Notes under the pieces: model-generated
The model's input: only the letters and a program-made list of their open reading frames with translations
The model's database searches: none
What the model was told of the DNA's origin: nothing
From: Lysobacteraceae bacterium
Lineage (GTDB): Bacteria > Pseudomonadota > Gammaproteobacteria > Xanthomonadales > Xanthomonadaceae
Assembly: GCA_027483745.1 (NCBI GenBank)
Contig: JAIXTZ010000031.1
Coordinates: forward strand, 1-12,665
Reading direction: 5' to 3'
Length of the DNA stretch: 12,665 bases
Shown here: positions 1-7,805 of the stretch, one piece after another
Layout of the letters: each line of letters opens with the position of its first letter
Position numbering within the stretch: the stretch's first letter is position 1
Made by a program: the position numbers and the translations under genes

Positions 1-1912
1 CCAGTTTCGCCAGCAGGGCCTCGCGTACCGCGGCCCAGCGCAGCGGCGCGACGAGTCCGGCATCGCGCCATTCCTCGCGCAAGGCGACGACGAGGCCCTT
101 CGCGGTGTCGAGCGCTTCGCGGCCTTCGGCGTCGAGCGCGGGCGCGCCGAGCAGCGCCTCGAAGCGCCGTTGCAGCGCCGCCGCCCAGTCGTCGCCGCCC
201 TGCGCGCTGCGCCCCAGCGCCACCCACTCGCGCAACTCCAGCAGCAGGGCGTGGGCCCGGCCCAGCGCTTCGGCCACGCCCGCGTCCACGCCGTCCACGG
301 GCAGCACGGGCTGGCCGTCCGGCAGTGCCCGCACGCCGGGTTCGCGCCCGCCGTACACGTGCCCGGCCATCGCGCGGTCGAGGCCCCAGGCGAGGCTGTG
401 CGTGTCGTCGTCCGGCGCGCCGAAGCGCGCGCGATCGGCGCCGTCCAGGCCCCAGGCGACGCGGGCGCGTTCGAGCGCATGGCGCAGCGTGTCGCGATGG
501 CCGCCGTCGAGGCCGAAGCGCCTCGCCACGGCGTCGATGTCGAGCAGGTCGAGCACGCCCTGCGCCGTCAGCCGGCGCGTGGGCAGCGCCAGGGCCATGT
601 CGAGCGCGCGGTAGATCGGGTGCGTGGCCGAGAGCGGAATGTCGGCCAGGTGGTAGGGCCAGGGCCCGTCGCGACGGCCGGGCTCGCCGAACACGGCGGG
701 AATCAGCGCGCGGTAGCGCTCGATCTGCGGCGACACCACCACCACCTCGGCGGGCTGCAGGCCCTGGACCTCGGCAAAGGCGGCGCATAGGGCGTCGTGC
801 AGGACTTCCAGCTCGCGCAGCGGCGTGGCGCAGGCGTGGATGCGCAGGCTGGCGTCGGCGCGGGCGTCCTCGCGCGCCAGACCCGGTGGGGGCGCAAGGG
901 CCGCCATGTCGTTCAACAGCACGCTGCGCTGCAGGCGTTGCAACAGGTCGCCCGGCGCGAGGGGATCGGCGCGCTCTTCCCAGTCCTTTCCGCTGCGTTC
1001 CTCCAGCGCCAGCTCGCCGCTCTCCAGCTCGAGCAGGAAGTGCTGGCCCAGCCGTCCCCACGCCGCCAGCAGCGGATGGTCGAGGGCGAGGAATTCACTC
1101 TCGCCGCGGTCTTCGCGGTTGAGCGCGCGCTGCATCGCCTCGCGGCCCGAGGGCAGGCCCACCCAGTGCTCGCGGCAGGGGTCGGCCACGTGGAAGACCA
1201 CCGGCCGATGCCGCGCCAGCGCGCGCAGCACGTCGAGCTCCAGCGGCGGCAGATGGTTCAGCCCGAAGACGTGCAGCGGGCCGTCGTCGAGGCCGATCGG
1301 CGGCGTGCCTTCGCGCAAACGCCGGGCGAGGGCGACGAGACGTTCGCCGCGATGGCGGGAGGCCGGGCCGCGGCGCAGCGCGCGCCACGCGCTCCGCAGC
1401 AGCGCGTCGCCGGCGATGGCCTCGCGGCCTTCGTCCCAGCGGCGCAGCCAGCCTTCGCGGTAGACCATCAGCGGCGACAACGCGGCGGCGAGACGATCGG
1501 CCAGCGCGAAGGCCTCGCGGCCGTCCGCGTCGTCGGCGAGGGCGGCCACCACGCGCGGGTCGTCCAGTTGCGGCAACAGCGGCAGCAGGCGCCAGCGCAA
1601 GACCTCGCGCTGCCAGGCGCGGATGCCCAGCAGCGGCTCGCCGAGCACCCGCCGTGCGAGGCCATCCAGCCACGGGCTGGGCAGCACGATGTCGAGGTGG
1701 GCGACGATCCCGTCGCGGCGCTTGCGCGCGAGCCCATCGCGAAGCCAATGGCGCAGGCCGGGATGCCCCACCAGCACGGTCTGCGGCGCCAGCAGCGAGG
1801 CCGGCGGCAGATGCGAAAGCAGCGCTTCGAGCGGATCGAGCAGGGCTTCCAGCCGGCTGGCCCGGAACAGCCAGAGGCCGCGTTCCGGGTCGATGGTCCA
1901 TTCGTCGCGCAT
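1..1912 (-). CDS. recC: RecBCD exonuclease V, gamma subunit RecC (5' part, runs off left edge)
   Basis: RecC is the subunit of the RecBCD helicase-nuclease that splits the DNA duplex and recognises Chi during double-strand-break repair. It acts in the cytoplasm. The frame is open from an ATG at 1912 to the window edge and gives about 637 residues of a family that is usually around 1,100. By comparison with E. coli RecC from memory, several blocks line up in order: an N-terminal VGHPGLRHWL segment (about residues 48-56), a LPPLELDVL...HVADPCREHW block (about 216-249), and IHACATPLRELEVLHDAL (358-375, matching HVCHSPQREVEVLHDRL). An ARRFGL...VAWGLD stretch follows. No strong ribosome-binding site precedes the ATG, but no other in-frame start was found close upstream. 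It lies 51 bp behind the HDOD gene on the same strand. recB and recD would be expected beyond the left edge. No frameshift or internal stop is seen. Confidence 0.95.
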   Translation of the reverse strand, partial: MRDEWTIDPERGLWLFRASRLEALLDPLEALLSHLPPASLLAPQTVLVGHPGLRHWLRDGLARKRRDGIVAHLDIVLPSPWLDGLARRVLGEPLLGIRAWQREVLRWRLLPLLPQLDDPRVVAALADDADGREAFALADRLAAALSPLMVYREGWLRRWDEGREAIAGDALLRSAWRALRRGPASRHRGERLVALARRLREGTPPIGLDDGPLHVFGLNHLPPLELDVLRALARHRPVVFHVADPCREHWVGLPSGREAMQRALNREDRGESEFLALDHPLLAAWGRLGQHFLLELESGELALEERSGKDWEERADPLAPGDLLQRLQRSVLLNDMAALAPPPGLAREDARADASLRIHACATPLRELEVLHDALCAAFAEVQGLQPAEVVVVSPQIERYRALIPAVFGEPGRRDGPWPYHLADIPLSATHPIYRALDMALALPTRRLTAQGVLDLLDIDAVARRFGLDGGHRDTLRHALERARVAWGLDGADRARFGAPDDDTHSLAWGLDRAMAGHVYGGREPGVRALPDGQPVLPVDGVDAGVAEALGRAHALLLELREWVALGRSAQGGDDWAAALQRRFEALLGAPALDAEGREALDTAKGLVVALREEWRDAGLVAPLRWAAVREALLAKL

Positions 1913-1931
1913 AGGGCGGAACGATACCCGA

Positions 1932-1948
1932 AGGGCTTCGCACGCCCT
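1932..1948 (-). other. Small hairpin in the gap between the HDOD gene and recC
   Basis: The arms AGGGC (1932-1936) and GCCCT (1944-1948) are perfect complements with a 7-base loop, 16 bases past the HDOD-gene stop codon. There is no T-run behind it, so it is not a canonical intrinsic terminator. At most it would be a weak attenuator or an mRNA-stability element ahead of recC. A 5-bp stem in DNA this rich in GC may be chance. Confidence 0.25.
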
Positions 1949-1963
1949 GAGACGTCGACGCGA

Positions 1964-3373
1964 CTACTTCAGATGGCCGAGGGCCAGGTTCGCCTGCTGC
2001 AGCAGCAGCGCGAACAGCGTGCGCGCGTCGTGTTCGATGGCGTCGCCGCTGACGGCGCGGTCGGCGTGCAGCAGGCCGAGCACGCGGCCATCGACTACCA
2101 GCGGGCCGAGCAGGGCTTCCCGGGCACCCAGGCGAGGCAGCCAGCGGCCCGTGTCGGGCGCCGTTGCGGTGAGGTGCTGCACGCGCGGCTGGGCGAGCAG
2201 GTCGAGCAGGTGGCCGCAGTCGCGCAAGGGCATCGGGAACGGGGCGGCGAAGGGTTGGCGCTGCGCGGCCAGCGCCGAGCGCAGGCGCAGTTCGCTGCGG
2301 TCGGGCGAGAGCAGGGCGAACAAGACGCGGTCGAAGCCCGCGGCGCGCTGCAGGCCCTCCATCACCATCGACAGGGCGACGCCGGGATCGGGGCGGCCGC
2401 TGGCCTGCAGTTCGGCCAAATCGCGAAGGACGTCCAGCCCGAGCGCGGCATCGGCGCGGGCCGGTGCCGCCGCCGCGTCGTTGCCGGGCTCGTCGATGCG
2501 CCGCGGCACCGGCAACAGGGCGCGCACGTCGGGGTCGAACAGCTCGTCGACGAGCGTGTCGCCTTGCCGCGCCTGCGCCGCCACCTGTTCGCGCAGGGCG
2601 GTGGCGTCGATGCCGAAGGCCTCGGCCGCTTCCGCCAACGCCCTGTCGAAGTCTTCGCGGCGCTCGCCGGGTTCGAGCGCATCCACCCAGCGCCGCGCGA
2701 GGCCGGCGGCGAGCCGGCCCGGCGTGTCGGCGTCGCCGAGCAGCAGCGGGCAGAGCCGGAGCTCGGCGTTCAGCACGAGCGAGAGGTCGTCGAGATCCAG
2801 CCCGAGGTCGGCGCGCACGCGACGAGCGGCCTGCAGGGGCGGTTGCGCCGCATCCTGCCGCCACGCGGGCAGCCACTGCGGCACGACGCTCCAGAAGGCG
2901 AGGTGGCCGAGGTCCTGCAGCAGCGCGGCGATGAACACTTCTTCCGGCGCGTCGATGCCGGCCGCCTCCGCGAGGGCCCGGGCCTGTACGGCGGTGCGCA
3001 GGGCGCGCGCGGCTTCGGCGGCGGCTTGCGCACACCCCGCATGGCGGCCGCCCAGCACGTCGAGCACGGCGATGCCCAGCGCGATCTCGCGCACGACGTC
3101 GAAGCCCAGCAGGGCGACGGCGCGGCTGACGGTGCGGATGCGCTGGCCGTGCGGGTTGTGCAGCCGGCTGGAAGCGAGCCGCAGCACGCGGGTGGTCATG
3201 CCGGCGTCGCGCAGGATCAGCGCGGCGAGGTCGGTGCCCGAGCTGTCGTCATCGCGCGCGCACTCGCTGATGTCCTGCGCCGTGCGCGCCAAGGCCGGCA
3301 GCTGCTGTGCGAGCAGCGCCTTGGCCCAGCCGGTCGTGCCTTGCGGGAGTCCGCTGCGTTCCGAACCGGCCAT
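1964..3373 (-). CDS. HDOD domain protein with C-terminal GAF-like domain
   Basis: This is a predicted cytoplasmic signalling or regulatory protein of 469 residues. Residues about 20-215 look like an HDOD domain (a divergent HD-domain relative found in bacterial regulators). They include LPALARTAQDI near 25-35, a helical LAALILRDAGMTTRVLRLA block (49-67), SRAVALLGFDVVREIALG (83-100) and FIAALLQDLGHLAFW (147-161). The HD dyad of catalytic HD enzymes is replaced here by Gln153-Asp154, so metal-dependent hydrolase activity is unlikely. Residues about 315-465 look like a GAF-type ligand-binding fold, ending in GPLVVDGRVLGLLHADRAVS followed by a final helix. The alanine- and proline-rich stretch around 298-310 is probably a linker. 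The ATG at 3373 has AGGA seven bases upstream. The gene sits between the S9 peptidase and recC on one strand. The domain assignment is good; the ligand, partners and pathway cannot be told from sequence. Confidence 0.85.
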   Translation of the reverse strand: MAGSERSGLPQGTTGWAKALLAQQLPALARTAQDISECARDDDSSGTDLAALILRDAGMTTRVLRLASSRLHNPHGQRIRTVSRAVALLGFDVVREIALGIAVLDVLGGRHAGCAQAAAEAARALRTAVQARALAEAAGIDAPEEVFIAALLQDLGHLAFWSVVPQWLPAWRQDAAQPPLQAARRVRADLGLDLDDLSLVLNAELRLCPLLLGDADTPGRLAAGLARRWVDALEPGERREDFDRALAEAAEAFGIDATALREQVAAQARQGDTLVDELFDPDVRALLPVPRRIDEPGNDAAAAPARADAALGLDVLRDLAELQASGRPDPGVALSMVMEGLQRAAGFDRVLFALLSPDRSELRLRSALAAQRQPFAAPFPMPLRDCGHLLDLLAQPRVQHLTATAPDTGRWLPRLGAREALLGPLVVDGRVLGLLHADRAVSGDAIEHDARTLFALLLQQANLALGHLK

Positions 3374-3447
3374 GGGAGGGTCCTGCGGGCCGCGCCCGCG
3401 CGAGGGGAGGACGCATCGAGCCTAGCCTTCCCAACCCGCCTCGACGC

Positions 3448-3480
3448 CGGCGACCTGTCAACCTCGGTGACAGGCCGTCG
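3448..3480 (-). promoter_or_regulatory. Interrupted hairpin between the S9 peptidase and HDOD genes, containing TTGACA
   Basis: A perfect 7-bp stem (CCTGTCA at 3454-3460, TGACAGG at 3468-3474, 7-base loop) is extended, past one A/C mismatch, by five more pairs including one G-U (3448-3452 with 3476-3480). It lies 27 bases past the peptidase stop codon and about 75 bases before the HDOD start. It has no T-run on the minus strand, so it is at best an imperfect terminator. On the minus strand it also contains a perfect TTGACA (3456-3461), but no convincing -10 sits 16-18 bases downstream. It could be a terminator-like stem, an operator, or a promoter with a poor -10. Confidence 0.4.
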
Positions 3481-3506
3481 AACCGCCGATCGCGTCGCGT
3501 TCCAGC

Positions 3507-5669
3507 CTACGGCGCCGCGCCGCGCGGGTGCTTGATCTCGAACGGCGGCACCGCGTCGTCGGGCGTGAAGCCGAACACCGCGCCGTAGAACGCCAACTCC
3601 GCTTCCTGCGCGCGGATGATGTTCTCGGCCTTGCGGAAGCCGTGCTGCTCGCCCTCGAACTCGAAGTAGGCGTGCATCACGCCCTTTGCGTCGAGGGCCT
3701 CGACGATCTTGCGGCTCTGGTCCGGCGTGACGATGCGGTCTTCCGAACCCTGGAAGGTGATCAGCGGTTCGCTGAAGCCCTCGAGGTGGAAGATCGGCGA
3801 GCGCGCGCGGTACAGCGCCTCGTCCGGCGGGCCGACTAGCGAAACGTCGTACTGGCGCTCGAACTTGTGGCTGGTGGCGGCCAACGCGGCGATGTCGCTG
3901 ACGCCGAAGTAGTTCGCGCCGGCCTTGAAGCGGTCGGTGAACGCGAGTGCGGCCAGCGTGGTGAAGCCGCCGGCGCTGCCGCCGCGGATCGCCACCTTGT
4001 CTGCATCCACCTTGCCCTGCGCCACGAGGAAATCGACCGCGGCCACGGCGTCCTGCACGTCGACCACGCCCCACTGGCCATTCAGGCGCTGGCGGTAGGC
4101 GCGGCCGTAGCTGGTGGAGCCGCCGTAGTTCACGTCGACGATGGCGAAGCCACGGCTGGTCCAGTACTGGCGCGACAGCGAGAACGTGGGCTTCGACACC
4201 GACGTGGGGCCGCCGTGGATGGTGACGATCAGCGGCGGCTTGGCGCCGTCCGGCCCGCGGAAGCCCGGGTTCGTCGGCGGGTAGTAGGTGGCGTGCGCGG
4301 TGCGCGCCGCGCCGTCCGGGCCGGCGGCGGTCGGGAATTCGATGCGCTCGCCCACCGAGACGAGTTCGGTGGGGATGCCCAGGGCGTTCGGCTGGTGCAG
4401 GCGCTCGACCGCGCCGGTGGCCGGCGTCACCGCGAGGATCGCGCCCTCGTCGGCCGCCGCCGCCGCGCTGGTGATGAGCCGGCCCTGCGCATCCAGCGAC
4501 ACGTCGCCGAAGGCGACGAAGGGCAGGTCGATCGCGCGGTAGGCGCCGGTTGCCAGATCGAGCTCGCCGAGTTCGTCGACGGCCTCGAGGCTGGTGCGCA
4601 CATAGGCCTTGCCGTCGCCGGCGAGCACGTAGGTCTGGGTGCCGAGCGACCACAGCGCGCCGGCGAACTCGCGTTCCATCGGGGCCACGGCACGCGCGGC
4701 GCTGCCGTCCCAGGCGTAGAGGTTCCACCAGCCGCTGGTTTCATCGATGAAGTACAGCGTGCCGTCGGCCGCCCACTGCGGTTCGAGCACGGCGGTCTCG
4801 CCACCGGCCACGCGCTGGGGTTCGCCCAAGGTGCCGTCCGCGGCCACCGGGGCCACGTGCAGGGTCGTGCGGTCCCAGGGCATGTCCGGGTGGTTCCAGG
4901 TGATGAAGGCGAGTCGCGTGCCGTCGGCGGAGAGCCGCGGATAGGCGACGAAGTCGGTGCCGGTGAACAGCACGGTGCCGGCCGCCGCCGTCGCGGCGGC
5001 ATCGTGTGCGGCCAGCGCGTCGGCATCGGGCACGGTCACGCGCACGATCTCGTTGCGCTCCTCGCCGTTGGTCTGGGTCGTGGCCTCGGTGTGGTCCTCG
5101 CGCACGCAGACGAGCGCGCCGCGCGCGGCATCGACCACGCAATCGCTGTACTGGTACTTCTCCGGCGTGATCGCCACCGGCGCGGCCTCGCCGTGCTGCA
5201 GGTAGAGGCGCTGGTCGGCGAAGTTCGCGAAGACGATGCGCTCGCCCATCACCCAGTAGCTGCTGCCGCCGTACTCCTGCACGCGGGTGCGCACGCTGAA
5301 GCCCTCGGGCGTCAGCGTGGTCGGCTGGCCGTCGGTGCCGAGGGTGCGCAGCACCTGGCGGCCGCCCTCGTCGGGGCGGCTCTCGCGCCAAAACACCTTG
5401 CCGTCGAACACGCGCACGTCGCTGGTGCCGACCGCCGCCTTGGCGAGATCGCCCGCGGCGATCGGGCTGGCCCAGCTGCCGAACGGTGCCGCAACGACGG
5501 ACGCCGCGGCGGCGCCCGCGCTCTCACCGCTTGCCGCGTTGTCGCTGCCCTCGCCGGCGCCCCCGCTGCAGCCGGTGGCGAACAGTCCCGTGCCGAGCGC
5601 CAAGGCGAGTGCGCGGCGCGCGGGCAGCGAGCGCGGGAAAAGCGGCGACGTTGGGCGGAGCGGCGACAT
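3507..5669 (-). CDS. S9 family (prolyl oligopeptidase-type) serine peptidase, predicted lipoprotein
   Basis: This is a 720-residue serine peptidase that probably trims short peptides in the periplasm or at a membrane surface. The N-terminus has an arginine-rich start, a hydrophobic stretch (about 19-30) and a lipobox-like FATGC with Cys34, followed by a Gly/Ser/Ala linker, as in an exported lipoprotein. Residues about 65-430 repeat short strand-turn units typical of the beta-propeller of S9 enzymes. The alpha/beta-hydrolase domain follows: IHGGPTS (about 484-490), VDVNYGGSTSYGR with likely oxyanion Tyr515, nucleophile Ser565 in GGSAGG, Asp644 in GSEDRIVTPDQS and His676 in GEQHGFRKAEN. The complete triad argues for an active enzyme. 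The length is normal for the S9B/S9C groups (dipeptidyl- or acylaminoacyl-peptidase-like); exact specificity cannot be assigned. The ATG at 5669 has GAGGA seven bases upstream. The 76-residue gene lies 46 bp upstream on the same strand. Confidence 0.93.
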   Translation of the reverse strand: MSPLRPTSPLFPRSLPARRALALALGTGLFATGCSGGAGEGSDNAASGESAGAAAASVVAAPFGSWASPIAAGDLAKAAVGTSDVRVFDGKVFWRESRPDEGGRQVLRTLGTDGQPTTLTPEGFSVRTRVQEYGGSSYWVMGERIVFANFADQRLYLQHGEAAPVAITPEKYQYSDCVVDAARGALVCVREDHTEATTQTNGEERNEIVRVTVPDADALAAHDAAATAAAGTVLFTGTDFVAYPRLSADGTRLAFITWNHPDMPWDRTTLHVAPVAADGTLGEPQRVAGGETAVLEPQWAADGTLYFIDETSGWWNLYAWDGSAARAVAPMEREFAGALWSLGTQTYVLAGDGKAYVRTSLEAVDELGELDLATGAYRAIDLPFVAFGDVSLDAQGRLITSAAAAADEGAILAVTPATGAVERLHQPNALGIPTELVSVGERIEFPTAAGPDGAARTAHATYYPPTNPGFRGPDGAKPPLIVTIHGGPTSVSKPTFSLSRQYWTSRGFAIVDVNYGGSTSYGRAYRQRLNGQWGVVDVQDAVAAVDFLVAQGKVDADKVAIRGGSAGGFTTLAALAFTDRFKAGANYFGVSDIAALAATSHKFERQYDVSLVGPPDEALYRARSPIFHLEGFSEPLITFQGSEDRIVTPDQSRKIVEALDAKGVMHAYFEFEGEQHGFRKAENIIRAQEAELAFYGAVFGFTPDDAVPPFEIKHPRGAAP

Positions 5670-5715
5670 GGGCGGTCCTCGTGGGATGAGGCCCGCACTG
5701 TGCCAGAGGCGGGGT

Positions 5716-5946
5716 CTAGAGACGCGTGCGCGATCGGAGCCAGCGCACCGCTTCGTCGCGGCAGCCCATCAGCTGTGCGGCCATGAACACCGACTCGACG
5801 CCGCCGCGGGCGCGCAGCCACGTGTCGCGATCGTCCCAGACCCGCTTCGCCCAGATGAGGGCGTCCTCGCCATCCAGCCGCGGCGCGGCGCCGCGCTCGC
5901 CGTCCGTTGGGGCGTCGGGTGCGAGGTGGGTGGTCTTGAAGCTCAT
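5716..5946 (-). CDS. Hypothetical 76-residue protein
   Basis: I do not recognise this protein. It has 76 residues and no signal peptide or membrane segment. A polar, charged N-terminal third (to about residue 25) is followed by a likely helical region (DGEDALIWAKRVWDDRD and on), rich in Trp, Arg and Asp. The single cysteine is in MAAQLMGCRDEAVRWL near the C-terminus. The well-formed amphipathic C-terminal half suggests real coding sequence. The ATG at 5946 keeps the start clear of the divergent ykgJ-type gene. A GTG eight codons upstream is possible. No strong ribosome-binding site is visible. The stop is 46 bp before the S9 peptidase start on the same strand, so they may share a transcript. 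It is possibly a soluble helical adaptor or regulator, but there is no direct support for any function. Confidence 0.65.
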   Translation of the reverse strand: MSFKTTHLAPDAPTDGERGAAPRLDGEDALIWAKRVWDDRDTWLRARGGVESVFMAAQLMGCRDEAVRWLRSRTRL

Positions 5947-5980
5947 GGATGCAGCCTGCGCCGTGGCCACCGACGCCGCA

Positions 5981-6019
5981 GTCAGCCGTCGTCGGACGGT
6001 GGTGTAGGAAAATGCTGAC
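5981..6019. promoter_or_regulatory. Nested inverted repeat in the divergent intergenic region
   Basis: The 97-bp spacer between two divergent genes (5947-6043) must hold the start signals for both directions. Inside it an outer repeat GTCAGC (5981-5986) pairs with GCTGAC (6014-6019). An inner stem CCGTC (5986-5990) pairs with GACGG (5995-5999) around the tetraloop GTCG. Dyad symmetry placed here could be a shared operator. No convincing -35/-10 pair was found on either strand, and short repeats arise by chance in GC-rich DNA. Confidence 0.25.
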
Positions 6020-6043
6020 CCCAACGTTCGACATGCACCGGCC

Positions 6044-6412
6044 ATGGCCGCGACGATCCACCCTTGCCAACGCTGCGGCGCGTGCTGCGCGGCCTTCCGT
6101 GTCGCCTTCCACTGGAGCGAGGCGGCCCCCCATGCGCCGTCCGGGCCGGACGAGGCCTTGACGGTCAAGGTGCGGTCGTTCGAGGTCGCCATGCGGGGGA
6201 CGGAAGGTGGCGTCGCGCCGCGCTGCGTGGCGCTTTCGGGCGAGATTGGCCATGCCGTCGCCTGCACGATCTACGCGACCCGTCCTCCGCCCTGTCGCGA
6301 GCTGAAGGCCGCCTGGGAGAACGGCGAGCCGAGCCCGCAATGCGACCGGGCGCGGGCCCGCCACGGGCTTCCGCCCTTGTCCCCGGCCGACTTCACGACA
6401 GCCGCGGGCTGA
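6044..6412 (+). CDS. YkgJ family cysteine-cluster protein
   Basis: This is a 122-residue cytoplasmic protein with eight cysteines. The N-terminal CxxCGxCC cluster (Cys8, Cys11, Cys14, Cys15) and the later Cys61, Cys74, Cys84 and Cys100 follow the pattern of the YkgJ/CxxCxxCC family (the old UPF0153 group), including APRCVAL, ACTIYATRPPPCREL and a final QCDRAR. Members are thought to bind zinc or an iron-sulfur cluster; their biochemical role is not established, and none is claimed here. The ATG at 6044 is the only ATG in this frame after the upstream stop at 6005-6007, although the ribosome-binding site is weak. The patatin gene starts 47 bp downstream in the same direction with its own good ribosome-binding site, so the two may share a transcript. 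Confidence 0.88.
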   Translation: MAATIHPCQRCGACCAAFRVAFHWSEAAPHAPSGPDEALTVKVRSFEVAMRGTEGGVAPRCVALSGEIGHAVACTIYATRPPPCRELKAAWENGEPSPQCDRARARHGLPPLSPADFTTAAG

Positions 6413-6459
6413 GCGCACACTCCGCCGACGCCGCCTCGTCGTGCGGCCGAGGAGCCGTG

Positions 6460-7710
6460 ATGGCCGAGACGTCGCCCCGCCGGCCGCCCATCACCGGGCT
6501 CGTGCTCACTGGCGGCGGCGCGCGCGCGGCCTACCAGGCCGGCGTGCTTCGCGGCATCGAGCGCATCCGCACCGAGTGCGGCGCGTCCCACGGCCCGACC
6601 GGCAACCCGTTCGCGGTGATGACCGGCACCTCGGCGGGAGCGATCAACGCCGCGGCGCTGGCGAGCTACGCCGACGAGTACCCGAAGGCGGTCGAGCGCC
6701 TGCATCGGATCTGGGACGGCTTCCAGGCGCATCACGTCTATCGTGCCGATGCCTTTGGCGTGGTGCGCAGCGGCGCGCGCTGGCTGACCCTGTTCACGGT
6801 CGGCTGGGCGGTGGCCCGTTGGCGGCGGGCGAAGCCGAAGTCGCTGCTCGACAACACCCCGTTGGCCGAACTGCTGGCCGAGCTGCTGCCGCTCGAGCGC
6901 ATCCCCTCGCTGGTGCAGCGCGGCGTGCTGCGCGCCTTCGGCGTCACCGCGTCGAGCTACACGGCCGGCACCCACGTCACCTTCTACGACGCCGCCGAGG
7001 CGCAGAAGCCCTGGGTGCGCTCGCAGCGTGTCGCCGTGCCTGGGCGCATCACGCTCACCCACCTGCTCGCTTCCTCGGCCATTCCTTTTGTCTTCCCGGC
7101 GCAGGCCCTGCCCTTCGACGGCCAAGACCACTGGTTCGGCGACGGCTCGATGCGGCAGACGGCGCCGCTGTCGCCCGCCATCCATCTCGGCGCCGAGCGC
7201 CTGCTGGTGATCGGCGCGGGCCGCCTGCACGAGCCGCCCGGGGAGAAGCGTGCGGCGGGCGGCTACCCCACGCTCGCGCAGATCGGCGGCCACGCGCTGT
7301 CGAACATCTTCCTCGATGCGCTCGCCGTCGACATCGAGCGCGCCCAGCGCATCAACGCCACGCTGTCGCTGCTGCCGGCCGAGTTGCGGGCGCATTCCAT
7401 GCTGCGGCCGCTGGAGATGCTGGTCATCGCGCCGAGCCAGCGCATCGACGATATCGCGGTACGACACATCGGCGCCCTGCCGTCGCCGGTGCGCACGATG
7501 CTGCGCGCCGTCGGCGTCAGCCAGAGCATGGGCGAAGCGCGCGGCACCGGCGCGGGCGGTGGCGCATTGGCGAGCTACCTGTTGTTCGAGTCCGATTTCA
7601 CCCGCGAATTGATCGCCCTCGGCGAAGCCGACGCCCGGGCCCGCGCCGACGAGGTGCGCGCGTTTTTCCATTGGCCGGCGTCGGCGCCCGAGGCCTCGAC
7701 GCCGGACTGA
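6460..7710 (+). CDS. Patatin-like phospholipase family protein
   Basis: This is a 416-residue predicted lipid acyl hydrolase using a Ser-Asp dyad. The oxyanion-hole loop TGGGARAAYQAGVL (17-30), the nucleophile elbow GTSAGA (Ser58) and the catalytic Asp228 in GDGSMRQTAPLSPA are all present and in the expected order. The Asp is followed by Gly-Ser rather than the commoner Gly-Gly or Gly-Ala. No signal peptide is visible, as in cytosolic or peripheral-membrane bacterial patatins. A hydrophobic stretch at 108-119 followed by the basic RWRRAK may touch the membrane. The C-terminal part (about 240-416) is long and helical and carries no domain I recognise. GAGGAG five bases before the ATG at 6460 supports the start. 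The substrate is unknown; phospholipids are the usual guess for the family. Confidence 0.93.
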   Translation: MAETSPRRPPITGLVLTGGGARAAYQAGVLRGIERIRTECGASHGPTGNPFAVMTGTSAGAINAAALASYADEYPKAVERLHRIWDGFQAHHVYRADAFGVVRSGARWLTLFTVGWAVARWRRAKPKSLLDNTPLAELLAELLPLERIPSLVQRGVLRAFGVTASSYTAGTHVTFYDAAEAQKPWVRSQRVAVPGRITLTHLLASSAIPFVFPAQALPFDGQDHWFGDGSMRQTAPLSPAIHLGAERLLVIGAGRLHEPPGEKRAAGGYPTLAQIGGHALSNIFLDALAVDIERAQRINATLSLLPAELRAHSMLRPLEMLVIAPSQRIDDIAVRHIGALPSPVRTMLRAVGVSQSMGEARGTGAGGGALASYLLFESDFTRELIALGEADARARADEVRAFFHWPASAPEASTPD

Positions 7711-7805
7711 GCCCCGCGGCACGTCGTACCGGTCGATCCCGGCGCCTGCCCCGCCCCTGGACGCGCGCGTTGGCCCCTGAGCCTCCGAAAGCCGAACGGG
7801 GTAGT
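7711..7805. other. Gap between the patatin and receptor genes (upstream part)
   Basis: This stretch lies between the patatin stop codon and the putative Fur site. It is GC-rich up to about 7790 and turns AT-richer after that. I see no open frame that looks coding, no clear terminator stem with a T-run and no RNA gene. Confidence 0.5.

Noticed and set aside
797..3535. A 912-codon open frame on the plus strand, antisense to recC and the HDOD gene
   Set aside because: The translation is Gln/Arg/His/Ala-rich with no fold-like pattern, and it crosses two well-supported genes and their gap. Long stop-free antisense frames are expected where third codon positions are almost all G or C.
3867..5786. 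A 639-codon plus-strand frame antisense to the S9 peptidase
   Set aside because: The opposite strand encodes a complete peptidase with a full catalytic triad; this frame has only Arg/Gly/Ala/Val-rich sequence.
6012..6161. ATG at 6012 preceded by TAGGAA as an alternative start on the plus strand
   Set aside because: It is in a different frame from the cysteine-cluster protein and leads into an Arg/Pro/Ala-rich shadow peptide.
5716..6267. A longer 183-residue version of the 76-residue minus-strand protein starting at 6267
   Set aside because: The extra N-terminal part would overlap the YkgJ-type gene by more than 200 bp in antisense and does not look protein-like. The ATG at 5946 avoids this.
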